Below, one piece after another: positions 51,255-62,043 of a stretch of DNA of 64,000 nt. Origin of the DNA: Viscum album (Eukaryota > Streptophyta > Magnoliopsida > Santalales > Viscaceae); assembly GCA_963277665.1 (NCBI GenBank), contig OY728143.1, forward strand, positions 230,259,591 to 230,323,590, in the 5' to 3' direction. The notes under the pieces were generated by a model. That model was not told the origin of the DNA and searched no databases. It worked only from the letters and a program-made list of their open reading frames with translations. A program made the translations under genes and the position numbers. Each line of letters opens with the position of its first letter. Positions within the stretch are counted from its first letter, which is position 1.

Positions 51255-52032
51255 TCTCACGACCCTTCCTCGGCGCCCGTTCCATGACTACCCCAAGCCC
51301 GCCTTCCATATAATAGGGGCTGGCGACTAGCACCAAAAGAGAATACTCGATAAAAAGGGAAGAAATTTCCTTTAAACCTGTAACACACACAGTTAGAATA
51401 CAAGCAGTGGGAGCAAAAAGAACTAATATAGAAAAGATATGTGTGTTGAAAGTAAGTGGGCTAGAATACAAACCCATGTGAACAACAAGTACAAGTACAA
51501 GTAAAAAAATAAAAACATCTCTGGATCGTCCACTGGGGAGTCCTACCTTTAGGGTAGGTACAAAACTCGAAAAAATCGTCCCTGTGGTATGTCTCGTCTA
51601 GTCCAGCTTCGAGCAACCTCCCGTCCATTCCCCTCAGCCTCGATCACTACCGACCGTCGTCTGCACATAACACAACAAGGTGCGGGCGAAGACCGTGCAA
51701 GGGTTATTATAACAATACTCAGTAGGGGACCCCGAGACCCTCAAAGGTCTCCCAGAATCCATTAAGGATAAACCAAAGATGTAAGATACAATAATGAAGT
51801 ATCAACCAACCGTACATAGGTATATGCCCATACATGTACCTAAGTTACCAATCACAGTCCAACTCTAACTCTCGAGCCCAAGTACAACCCAGACCACAAA
51901 GGAAGGAAAGTCAATCACCATGATGATAATGGTTGAAAGACAAGAATCATCTCACAGAGGTATAAACCACATGAAGAGGGGTATATATTATTATATGTAG
52001 CCTCTGAATCATCTCATCTGTTGAACCGACAT

Positions 52033-52340
52033 AGGATCCCAGAACAGTATCAGTGCTGTCAAACCCACCTAGGATCCTGGTACAGAATTCATCACTGTGG
52101 AACCCTCATAGGATCCCGGTACAGAAGTCATCACTGTCGAATCACGTAGGATCCTAGAACAGTATCAGCACTGTCAAACCCACAAAGTATCCTCGTATAG
52201 AATTCATCATTGTCGAACCCATGTAGGATCCTGGTATGGTATCACCACTATTGAGCCCACGTAGGATCCTGGTACCGAAGTCATCACTGTTGAACCCACG
52301 TAGGAGCCTGGTATAGAAGTCATTATTGTCGAACCCACGA
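52033..52340. repeat. 39-bp minisatellite in the 3' LTR of B (8 units)
   Basis: Units approximate AGGATCCTGGTACAGAAGTC plus ATCACTGTCGAACCCACGT. Units alternate between GTACAGAAGTCATCACTG and GAACAGTATCAGCACTG variants. The 5' LTR has the same 8 units at 58,614-58,921, so the array predates insertion. Confidence 0.9.
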
Positions 52341-52729
52341 AGGATCCTGTCATCTCAGTTGTAGCTAGCCCTAGGGTTCCAGCACACTTCTCGGTCGATT
52401 TCGGGAGGCTCTGCTCCTCGAGCCAAGTGTCTATACATAAACTACCACTAATTCTTGAGTTGATGAATCCCTTAGTTTTCTTTCATCCAAAGGAACCCAA
52501 CACGATATACGATGTGTCATCCGGACGCATGGTCTCTGAGTTATTGGCATTTCCATTCCAGGGGCCCAGTTGGTTTTTAGTCTCAATCCTACCCGACCGT
52601 ATCCCAAATGTGTCCAAACCTCAAGTAGGATGTTCTAAAATAATTTTCTTGCTCCAAGAATTCCATCACCGTGGACGGTTCATCGATCGGACACTTGTAT
52701 CCCAAGATGTGGGAAAAAAGGTGTAAATG

Positions 52730-53290
52730 GCCATAGCGGGTCCGACCTAGTCGGACCGACCCAGCCCGACCCTGTCTGAACCGGGGTCTGACCTGGTTCG
52801 CGGGTGCGGCCCGAACTGAGTGGTCGGCCAGCCCTGAAGATGTGGCCCGGCCCGAAGGTGCGGCCCGACCGGAAGGTGCGGCCCGACCGGAGGGTGACCC
52901 GACCCGGTGCGGCCCGGCTGGCCACACCACGCAACCGATCCCCTCATGCCGCTGGGGGGGGGGGGGGGGTGCCGCACCCTTAGCTTCACATGAAACCGCG
53001 GGACCCGAAGGGTCCATCCTTGTTGGAACGCAATCGGAGGCCAGCTTAGCTGGCCGCCCTCCTTCCAACGCGGCCTTTGGCCGTGGGTATTCTTTGGCAC
53101 GGTGCGACAACAACGCGCCGTCTTCATCTTCTGCGGCATGAATGGACGCTGCCAATTCCTCCAGTGCGGCGTGATGGCTCCGCCCCTCTTCCATCCACTG
53201 CGGCCCTCCTGGACACGGTTCTTCTCTGGAACGGTGTGTCGGCACCATGCCCTTCCGCCTCTACCTTCGTCCCCAACCAATCAAGAAACA
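52730..53290. promoter_or_regulatory. GC-rich island in the 3' LTR of B
   Basis: GC- and CpG-dense, with about four short units built on GCGGCCCGACCGGAAGGT at 52,842-52,920 and a run of 16 G at 52,954-52,969. Open frames of up to 219 codons overlap here on both strands and mutually contradict each other; they have low-complexity composition and no domain. Position matches the island in element A, so it is part of the LTR architecture. Confidence 0.6.
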
Positions 53291-54328
53291 ATCAGAGTAA
53301 TGTCAGGCTGTGTTTGATTTGCCCGCACCCCCGCATTAAGTGATAAAAAGTGACCATAATCGATGCAAAAAAAAACCACAAGGAACTTGGGTATAATTCA
53401 TACATTAAAATAATCAAACCCCCTCCCTTGTAATATTTGATCGCTCGGTGGTGTCGCGGGAAGACGACATCGTTCTGTTGACATCAAGAGGAGATGATGT
53501 CGTCGATGGTGATGTTATTCACAGGAGGTTTCTTACCTTTCTTGCCCCGATTGGAAATGAATAAGGCAGTGTTGTCGTTCCTCGGTGGATACGGGCATGC
53601 TTCGTTGAGATGATATTGTTCTTCGTTGAAGAGGAAAGGCTCCACCAAGTCACCTACCAAAAATAATAGAGGAGGAGACTTTTGTTTATTGGCACCAAAA
53701 CACACAAGAGTTGCTTTTAATTAAATTGAACAACTCATTAAATTAAATGGGGTGGAAAGGATTCAAATGTTTTCAAAAGATAATTAATTGAAATAGTAAT
53801 TATCTTTTAGGCGTGTTGTCACCATTAAGGGGTAGTTCAAGAGTTTCCCCCATTAATTGGAAACTCAAGGGGTAAAAGGGGGTTTAAGTGGGTTTGGGCT
53901 CGTTTTGGCCCCACCGCATAATATCCACCCATGGGAGGTTATGCGCGAGTGGGCCCGACATCCTACCTCCCCTTGGAAGATTACACCACCACTTAAATAA
54001 AAATATTCTAGACATATTTTTATTTAATTTCTTTAGAAACCCAAAAAATTAACATCCAATACCGATAAAACGCAACTATGGTGAAGGTCTCCTTAAGTAA
54101 ATACTGGCGCTGTGAGATCAACGGTTCCTTTAGATTTCAATTCCAAGCACCGGTTCAAAAGATATAAAATCCCACACATAGGTTTACTGAACGTACATGA
54201 AAAAAACTTCAGAAATTGATTCCGGGAACACCGGGCCTCAGAATTAGGTGCCATCAGAAACTGTGGACTCATAAAATTCCCATGTATTTAACAAATAAAA
54301 AATTACATAGAATTTCTAGGTCTTCTAA

Positions 54329-54342
54329 TTCTCCCCGCCTTA
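54329..54342 (-). other. Polypurine tract of element B
   Basis: The minus strand reads AAGGCGGGGAGAA directly before the LTR start. Upstream is GGGGACGTAAAG, the usual context at the end of Tekay-type interiors. Confidence 0.75.
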
Positions 54343-54369
54343 GTGCTTTACGTCCCCGTAATTTACAAA

Positions 54370-55795
54370 TCACACTAAGGGAAAAAATGGGGGTACTGAG
54401 CACGCATCTGAGCCTCCAGCTCCCATGTGCTCTCCTGAAGCTTTCTGTGCTGCCAAAGAACACGCCCAAGAGGTATCGACCATCCAAGTAGGACCCACTA
54501 ATGTCGATCCCCTATCTCTACTGGAACCTCTGTGAAAGTCACAATGTCGTCAATGTCCATCTCACCATGCATGATGATGTGGGAGGGGTTGTGCATGCAT
54601 CTCCTCAGCTGGGATACGTGGAAGACGTCGTGGACACGGTGCATCTGCGGTTGAAGAGCTAAGTGGTAAGCCACCTCACCAACTCTGCCGAGGACCTATA
54701 ATGGTCTGATGAACCTCAGAGATAAATTTCCGCCTAGTCCAAATCTCTGTATACCTCATCGAGGTGAGACCCATATAAAGACGTTGTTTCCATCCTCAAA
54801 CTCCAGAGGTCTCCGTCTCCGGTCAGCATACGACTTTTGTCTGCCTTGTACAGTCTTCATCATAGCCTGCACTATCTCTGGTATTATGAGTGCTGACTCC
54901 CCTGAGTCTGTCCAGCATAGAGGCAATCTGAAAGGTCAACCGTAAAGTGCCTCAAAAGGATCCATCCCGATGGTGGAGTGGTAGCTGTTGTTATATGTAA
55001 ACTCCACCAAGGGTAAGTGATCCTCCCAGCTGCGACCGAAGTCAAGGATGCATGTATGGAGCATGTCCTCAAGAGTCTGAATGCTTCTCTCAGTCTGACC
55101 ATCTGTTTGAGGATGAAAGGTGGTGCTCAAGTGAAGTTGTGTCCCGAAAGCCTCCTGCAACCCCTTCCATAGCTGATAAATTAAACGAGCATCTCAATCA
55201 GTGACGATCGTCGATGGCACACCATGAATCTGTACGATCTCTTATATGTAGAGATGTCTTAGGCTCTCTACTGAACCCTGCTCTCTGGTCAGTAGGAAGT
55301 GGGACGAATTGGTTATTCGGTCGACAATCCCCCAAATAGAGTCGTGTCCTCTGGATGTACATGGAAGACCCGTCACGAAATCCATGTATATCCCGTCCCA
55401 CTTCCACTATGGGACCTCTAAGGGCTGAACCAAGGCTGCTGGAAACTGGTGCTCCACCTTCACTTGCTGACAAGTGAGGCATCAAGAGACAAACTCCACT
55501 ACTACCTTCTTCATAACTGGTCACCAGTTCTATCATAGAAGGTCCTGGTACTTCTTCGCCACTCCTGGATGTACCGCTAAAGGGGATGTGTGAAACTCCC
55601 TCCACACATCCTATTGAAGTGACACTAGAATCATGTACGTCATCTGAAGAGGATGACATGCTCCCCACCTTCAAAAAATCCATCAGGTGCCTTCCCTGTG
55701 GATATCTGAGCACGTCATGTCTCGTAGTTAGTGTCCCCACGTTGTGCCTCCCTGATTTGCTGAAGAAGTTGAGGAGTTACAGTATGAGACTGTAG
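54370..55795 (-). pseudogene. Integrase with chromodomain-like tail, element B (relic)
   Basis: On the minus strand a 74-codon clean stretch (54,936-55,160) includes FHPQTDGQTERSIQTLEDML and VEFTYNNSYHSTIGMDPFEA, the catalytic-core signature of Ty3/gypsy integrase, with the third acidic residue in QTERSIQ. Upstream, in a different frame from the 180-codon open frame at 55,198-55,740, are CLTCQQVK and WDGIYMDFVTGLP (zinc-binding end and first catalytic aspartate). Downstream are FHVSQLRR and a terminal WELEAQM stretch like the chromodomain tail of Tekay elements. At least six stops or frame changes kill it. The normal role is to insert the cDNA, with the tail guiding it to heterochromatin. Confidence 0.85.
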
Positions 55796-55955
55796 ATAGG
55801 CTGCTCCATCTCTAGAGAAGTTTGGAACGAATCTCCGATAGTTTCTAGCAAAACCCAAGAAACATCATACCTCTGCCACACTCTTGGGTGGATCCCACAA
55901 AAGTACCACTTCAATCTTCACTGGATCTACTGCAACTCCAGCTAAAGCAGACATA
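55796..55955 (-). pseudogene. Reverse transcriptase C-terminal remnant, element B
   Basis: The minus strand reads VDPVKIEVVLLWDPPKSVAE, a stop, then CFLGFARNYRRFVPNFS. This is the thumb/connection segment that follows the catalytic part of Ty3/gypsy reverse transcriptase. The YVDD core is absent upstream, where the sequence jumps to a 13-G run (55,967-55,979) and then protease. RNase H is absent downstream, where the sequence runs directly to LLQQIREAQR, the linker before integrase. Two internal deletions are the simplest reading. Confidence 0.75.
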
Positions 55956-56129
55956 CCTCCCCCTTAGGGGGGGGGGGGGTTATCCTGGATGATTATTTTG
56001 AAAAGATGTCCCCATGTTCTGACACTCCTTCTTGGAATTGAAAACTCAATACTCCGGCTGCCACGAGGGTATGGCTAGATAACTTAAGAGAGATCGAATG
56101 CACCATCTTATGCATGAGTTTAACATGTG

Positions 56130-56345
56130 GTAACTGGGTTTCCTTTTTCGCCGACTATGGAAAACCACATCCCAACGTTGTAGATAAACCAAAACCTTTT
56201 TTCCTAATACACTCAATCTATGTATGAAGTTTGGTTGCCCAGTCCATACCCAAACTAACGTCGTAAGGCCTCGACGCTGCCACTAAGAGGTTCCAACCGA
56301 AACTCTCTCCTCAAGGTTCATATCACACCGTCAGGGTATGTGTGA
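56130..56345 (-). pseudogene. Protease relic, element B
   Basis: SRPYDVSLGMDWATKLH on the minus strand corresponds to RRPYDVIFGMDWL in element A. It is broken by a stop shortly after, and the catalytic aspartate segment is not clear. Confidence 0.65.
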
Positions 56346-56499
56346 TTATCGAGCCTCCTCCCAAAGGTATCTACATGCGTGAAGGCCAATTCGATGGATT
56401 AACCAGAAACTCTAGGTCTGGGAAAAGATTCTTGGAAGGATGGAACGATTTGTATCTATGTCTATAGATACAGTAGCTAGTAGTAGACACAAACCATTC

Positions 56500-57130
56500 A
56501 TCAAATCATTCCTAGAGCCCTTGGGTCACACTCCTTGACCACATGTTGCTATTCTTTTCCCCTGCCCTCCAGCTCCCTGAGCCTAGCTAGGAATACAAAG
56601 GTGGGTGGTTGTAACATGTCGAAATGTTCACCACCTCATGCTGCTTTCCTAGACCTGCTTCCATTTCTGCTGCCCTGCAGATTCATCTATCCTTAGGACT
56701 TCCTCTTCTCGAAACATTATAAACGCTCAAGTCCTTGAGACCGGCGCTAGTTTCATACATTCCAACTACTAACATTCACTAGATGTATTCACTCGTCCAA
56801 TGAATATTCAACCAAAAAGGTTATCTCTAGCACCCTAACATAAGTAGGAATGCATAGAGGAAAAAGTTTTGGATTAGATATCCTTAAACACACAACGCTC
56901 AGAGGTCCGAGATCTAAAGAACTGATAATATCATATTCATCGAGTACCAGGAACGATTGATATGCCCTGATGAATACTTAACTACCGACACATCATCCTT
57001 CCGAAGCTGTAGAAGCTCTGGAAAACTCTCAGCCACCTCCTCAAGCCAATCCTTAGTCACTTGTGGGTTGGGATTGCCCCATAACGTGGGGGATATCTAG
57101 TGCCGAAACAGATGTAAGGAATAATACCTA
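56500..57130 (-). pseudogene. gag relic, element B
   Basis: At about 57,010-57,065 the minus strand reads GNPNPQVTKDWLEEVAESF, the counterpart of the DPQAAEDWLEAVEQVF stretch of element A. Around 56,530-56,555 HVVKEC fits the H-x4-C half of a zinc knuckle. The remainder is scrambled by frameshifts. Confidence 0.55.
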
Positions 57131-57819
57131 TAAGTTTCCTCTACCGATACCACCGGTGGTGTCTGCTGACCAACATGAAGTGATATAGTTGGAACACTGC
57201 CCGAAGGTAACATCTCGGAAAATAGTCCATGTACCGAAACCTCATCAGTATACGGACCATCCTCATGGCCACTCACTAAAAATGATTAGTATCTAAGATC
57301 AAAATCTTCTCTACTAGTGTCTCAACTAGGTGGAAAACTCCAGTAATCGCCTCCATCCAGTCCTCTACTAAATTTGAATATGTCTCGCCTAGTAAACTCG
57401 GAGGCCTCTACCACTAAAACCCATGCAACGCGCTCAGTCAGCGAGCACTATTCTCCAATGCGGCTAGTGGTGGCACTGGAGCCTTGTCACTCGGTGGGCT
57501 ACCATCTAGTGCAAAACTCAAAAAACCTAGCTGGCTGTCTATACAATGGCATCCTGATAAGGAATAGGTGCGCCAAAGTCAATAAGTTATACCTAATTAG
57601 ATGACTCAAAGAGTTCCTAATAAAGACTCTTGAAAACACACTTTCAATTAGTGTTTTCATTCACTAAGTCGAAAATCAGAAGTCTGGGTCCTGGTGTATG
57701 GATACGTCGGCTGCCGCACCAACAAGGGACTCCCTAGACTAAAAACCACACTCAATACTCATAACACTATTTCATCATAGTAAGAGAGATCAGAGTCATA
57801 TGTTCTGCGGTAGAACCAA

Positions 57820-57835
57820 ATCCTCTAATAACAAT
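57820..57835 (-). other. Primer-binding site of element B
   Basis: The minus strand reads ATTGTTATTAGAGG, two bases after the LTR end CGTGACA. It matches the ATTTGGTATCAGAG form with few changes. Confidence 0.65.
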
Positions 57836-57837
57836 TT

Positions 57838-59361
57838 GTCACGATCCTTCCTCGGGGCCCATGCCACGACTACCCCAAGCCCACTTCTATAGGCCAGGGC
57901 TATCGACTAGCACCAATGGAAAATCCATGATAAAACGTGATGGTATTTACTTTAAACCTGTAACACACACAGTCCGAAAACAAATAGTGGGAGCAATAAG
58001 TACTAATATTGAAAACATATGTGTGCTGAAATTAAGTGGGTGAGAATACAAACAAAACTGAACAACAAGTACAAGTACAAGTAAAAGAAGAAAACAACTC
58101 ATGGATCATCCACCGGGGAATCGAACATATAGGGTAGGTACAAAACTCAAACAAATCATCCCTGTGGTATGTCCCATCTAGTCCAGCTCGGAGCAGCCTC
58201 CCAGCTATCTCCCTCAACCTCGATCACTGCTAACCGTTATCTACACCGAATACAACAAGGTGAGGGTGAAGCCCGTACTTGGGTGAGTATAACGATACAC
58301 AGTAGGAGACCCTGAGACCCCTGAAGGTCTCCCAGAATTCACTAAGGATAAACCAATGATGTAAGATACAATCATGAAGTATCAACCAAACTTACTTAGG
58401 AATATGCCCATACATATACCTAAGTTACCAATCATAGTCCGGCTCCAACTCTTGAGCCCAAGCACAACCCAGAAAAAAAAGGAAGGAAAGTCAATCACCA
58501 CAATGATAATGGTTGAAAGACAAGACTCAACTCACACAGGTATACAACACATGATGAGAGGGTATATATGATTAGATGTAGCCACTGAATCATCTTCTCT
58601 ATCGAACCCACGTAGGATCCCAGAACAGTATCAGCACTGTCGAACCCACCTTGGATCCAGGTACAAAAGTCATCAGTGTCAAACCCACGTAGGATCTCGG
58701 TACAGAAGTCAGCACTGTCGAACCCACATTGATCCTGGAACAGTATCAGCACTATCGAACCCACATAGGATCCCGGTATAGAAGTCATCACAATAGAACC
58801 CACGTAGGATCCTGGAATAGTATTACCACTGTCGATCCCATGTAGGATCCTGGTACCGAATTCATCACTGTCGAACCTGCATAATATCCTGGTACAGAAG
58901 TCACTGCTGTCGAACCCACAGTGGATCCTGTCATCTTAGTGGCAGCCAGCCCTAGGGTACCCGCACACATCACGCTTGATTCTGGGAGGGTCCTCTCTTT
59001 GAGAAAAGTGTCGATAAATCACTAAAACAATGTCTTGAGTTGATGTATCCTCTAGTTTTTTATTATCAAAGGGAACCCAACGCGACAGACGACGTGTCAA
59101 CCGGACACCCGGTGTGTGAGTTATTGGCATTTCTGCTCGAGGGGCCCGGTTGGTTTTTATGCTCAATCCTACCCGACCATATCCCAACTGTGTCCAAACC
59201 TCATGTAGGATATGCCAAAAGAATCATCTCACTCCAATAATTCCATCGCCGCAGACTGTTCTTTGATCGGACACCCGTAGTCCACGATGCATGCAAGAAG
59301 GTGTAAATGGCCATAGTGGGTCCGAGTCCGGTCCGACCCAGTCGGACTGACCCGGCCTGAC
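57838..59361 (-). repeat. 5' LTR of element B, truncated by Athila
   Basis: It starts (plus coordinates) at TGTCACG and runs parallel to the 3' LTR up to the GGCCTGAC word at 59,354-59,361, where the Athila LTR begins. About 1.55 kb of the expected LTR is missing and should lie to the right of the Athila element, outside the window. The 39-bp array is at 58,614-58,921. Confidence 0.82.
58614..58921. repeat. 39-bp minisatellite in the 5' LTR of B (8 units)
   Basis: Same unit, number and length (308 bp) as 52,033-52,340. It begins 776 bases from the LTR edge, against 778 in the other LTR. The short open frames at 58,495-58,973 are translations of this array. Confidence 0.9.
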
Positions 59362-61100
59362 TGATAAAACACTATTTTATTGAATACTTTATTTATAATA
59401 AATGATATAATTTCCTCACATTGTGTTAAATATGTTTATTTATAAAATATTTGGAATAAATCATTAATTTGAATATTTGATGAAAATCCAGTTTTACCCT
59501 TTATAGTTCACTGTAGTATTTCGAAGATAAATATTTTTATATTTATTATTTGAATTTTACATTTTTTAACCATGTTCCAAACATAATTATCTACAACTTT
59601 TATTCAGGACACTAAAGCTAAAGAGTGCATTAGGTTGTTGAAAATGGGTCATGAAGTCAAAGTTGGGCTGGACTCGTGAAAATAGAGAAGCTTCTGTATT
59701 TCAGCCATAACTCCTTCATCTGGGCCTGGATTGAGCCCAAATTTGTATAAGAGATAGAGGACCCATATTCTCACATTGGATCCTTCTGGAAGTCCGGACA
59801 ATTCACGCGTTTTCGTGGTAAAATGGGCGGTGAAATTTGGAATAAAATATTTTTCCGAGATTCCCCATTCACACGTGAAACCACTTTGAACCTAGCCTCC
59901 CCACCACTCTATAAATTGGTGTTTTTCACATTTGGAGGGGTGGGGAAATGAATTAGAATTTTGGAGGTAGAGGAGAATTTGTTTCACCTAAATTATCCAA
60001 CCATTGTAAGAGGGGTATCTCTTGAAGCAAGGATCCCCTCATCGAAGCCTCCTTCTCTTCTTCATTTTGTAATGTTTTCATTTGTGTAATAAACTTCTTT
60101 GTTCTTCTTTTAGTTCTTCTCTTTTCTTCTGTTTTGTTTAAATTTCCTATTCTATTAATCTTCCTTTTTTGGCTGGAATTCTTCAGTAGAAGCGTTATTG
60201 GGATATACCCATTATAAACCTTCGCACATGCAAAATTCTTCTACGATGATTACGCCACCCATGAAAGAGTAGTCTTTTAGTAATCGATCTATCTTCTACC
60301 CTCTTAATTTAATTATTTTGAATAATTGAGCTACTGTAATTCATTTAATATGATCCATGAATTCTGTTTTTAAATTGTAATAAATTAAGCAAGCAATTGA
60401 ACAATTAACACAAAAACACGCGAGGTCGGGATTTTGTGTAAATTATGAGAGCGCGATCTTAATCGGTAATACAAAACCACATGGGATAAATTTGTAGAGT
60501 TCAAATATAATACCTAAACACAATTCACCCTCAGTTCCAGAATGGATATGGGCCTTAATTTACCACTGACCATAAGCTAATCTTAGAACATCAATCAAAG
60601 CAGGGTGCTGCGATTGCATGTTCCGAAGTTAGCCTAGGGTTAAATTCACATCATCTTTGTGGTAAAGTTAATTATCGTAGGGTACGATATTTAACAAATT
60701 AAGTAATCATAATTAAGTGAATGTTAATTTAAATTATAATGATTAAATAATAAATTTATGACGTAGAGTTAGATCGATTATGCATTTTAAATAGATTTAT
60801 AAAAAAAACATCTTCTTGTTGTGTCATTTTAATCGAAATTCATTTCAAAACTAAAAACAAAAAACATTATACAATCTTCTTCCAGCATACTTCTTCTAGA
60901 TTCATAAACTAAAACAAACCCCAATCCTTTAAAGTAGTGTTTTTATTCTATTCTATTTAATTTTATTTTTTAGAATACCTCTAATAAGATGTTAAATTCA
61001 CTTCCTCCTTTGAGAGACGACCTTGGTCAGCCACTCTGCTACACCTAAGTACCCCAAATTACACTAATCATTTCAGGGCACCCACGACAGTGCTCTTTCA
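59362..61100 (+). repeat. 5' LTR of the Athila-like element (1,739 bp)
   Basis: Starts TGATAAAACACT, ends TGCTCTTTCA three bases before the primer site. Contains TATAAAT at 59,910-59,916 and AATAAA at 60,088-60,093, in the right order for a promoter and a polyadenylation signal. Confidence 0.85.
59910..59916 (+). promoter_or_regulatory. TATA box of the Athila LTR
   Basis: CTCTATAAATTGG in a C-rich context. AATAAA (60,088-60,093) lies about 175 bases downstream, consistent with a short R region. Confidence 0.65.
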
Positions 61101-61103
61101 AAT

Positions 61104-61120
61104 TGGCGCCGTTTCCGGGG
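61104..61120 (+). other. tRNA-Asp primer-binding site of Athila
   Basis: TGGCGCCGTTTCCGGGG differs at one position (T for G) from the complement of the 3' end of plant tRNA-Asp including CCA. This primer choice is typical of Athila. Confidence 0.92.
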
Positions 61121-61332
61121 TGGCAAGTAATTATTTCAACCAATTAGAGGTATTTATTTTATTTTACATTTTAATATCTTCCTCTCTTCTTTCTTCCTTC
61201 TTTACCCAATGTAATTTTTCTTCCTCTTACATTTTATTCTACTTCGTTTTGGACCATAAACTCAATCTTATCATTTTTATTTTACTATGGTCCACTTTCT
61301 TTATTTTCATTTTTATTTGATCTATAACATGA

Positions 61333-62043
61333 ACTAATCCTGATGATCTCTTAGATCTTGACCCTAAGATTGAACGTAGCCTTAGGGCTCGAATCAGAAA
61401 TTCTCAGTCTACGGGAAGTTTCAATATTCAACCAGTTGGTGAATTCCTCTCTTTTAGAAACATTGAAATTGGAAGAAATTCAAATTCAAACATAAAAGAG
61501 GAACCAATGTCTAGAAACAATGTAAATGAACTTAATAGAACCATTCGATAATTGGCTGCACCTGATGTTAACTATCAACCAAATTTTATTGCATACCCAA
61601 ATCTCGAATCGGACTTTGAACTGAAATCTGGGTTATTTCACTTACTTCCAAAGTTTCATGGCCTCTCTGGTGAGGATCCCAACAATCACCTTAATGAATT
61701 TAATGTTGTTTTCTCAACTTTAAAACCAAGAAATGTTTCTGAAGATCAAATCAAATTAAGAGCATTCCCATTCTCACTTGATTGAGCTGCAAAAGATTGG
61801 ATGTATTATTTGAAACCTGAAGATGTAACATGTTGGAATGATTTGAAATGTCTTTTCTTGCAAAGATTTTTTCCACCATCAAGGACCACATCCATTCAAA
61901 AGGAGATATTGGGGATCAAGCAAGCATAAGGGGAGTCAATGTATGAGTACTGGGAGAAATTCAAGAAGTTGTGTGCAAGCTTCCCACATCACCAAATCAG
62001 TTAGCAACTACTCATCCAGTACTTCTATGAAGTACTCACACCC
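61333..62043 (+). pseudogene. gag N-terminal half of Athila, broken by stops
   Basis: The frame continuous with the downstream 645-codon frame reads LAAPDVNYQPNFIAYPNLE, FELKSGLFHLLPKFHGLSGE, AAKDWMYYL and YEYWEKFKKLCASFPHHQIS, all typical of Athila capsid. Four in-frame stops interrupt it: TAA at 61,549, TGA at 61,783, TAA at 61,927 and TAG at 62,002. The frame is otherwise intact with no indels, so decay is recent and by point changes. The leader at 61,121-61,332 has no long frame of note apart from a chance 76-codon one. Confidence 0.85.

Larger units (their letters stand above)
51255..54328 (-). repeat. 3' LTR of element B (about 3.07 kb)
   Basis: It aligns with 57,838-59,361 from its low end: shared ACTACCCCAAGCCC; ACAAGTACAAGTACAAGTAA; TAGGGTAGGTACAAAACTC; ACAACAAGGTG; the 39-bp array; GGCCATAG-GGGTCCGA. 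The high end is set by the purine tract in the interior. Sense start TTAGAAGACC, a decayed form of TGTAAGACC. The open frame at 51,109-51,477 merely crosses the LTR edge. Confidence 0.82.
51255..59361 (-). mobile_element. Element B: Tekay/Del-like Ty3/gypsy retrotransposon, internally deleted
   Basis: Minus-strand order: 5' LTR (57,838-59,361, outer part displaced by the Athila insertion), primer site, gag, protease, remnant of reverse transcriptase, integrase with chromodomain-like tail, polypurine tract, 3' LTR (51,255-54,328). The interior is 3.5 kb, shorter than the 5 kb or more usual for the family, because the transcriptase core and RNase H are missing. Every coding part has stops or frameshifts. 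The two LTRs look about 85% identical in sampled stretches. Confidence 0.88.

Noticed and set aside
52589..53248. 219-codon open frame (minus) and overlapping frames on both strands
   Set aside because: Same situation in element B: GC-rich LTR with short repeats; the frames contradict each other and translate the repeats.
55198..55740. 180-codon open frame (minus) as a novel protein
   Set aside because: It is mostly an out-of-frame reading of the integrase region; the real integrase motifs appear in a neighbouring frame of the same strand.
58495..58973. Repetitive-protein open frames (minus)
   Set aside because: They are translations of the 39-bp LTR minisatellite.
61090..61320. 76-codon frame (plus) starting inside the Athila LTR end
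   Set aside because: It crosses the LTR/primer-site junction and leader, has hydrophobic low-complexity content and is not in the gag frame.
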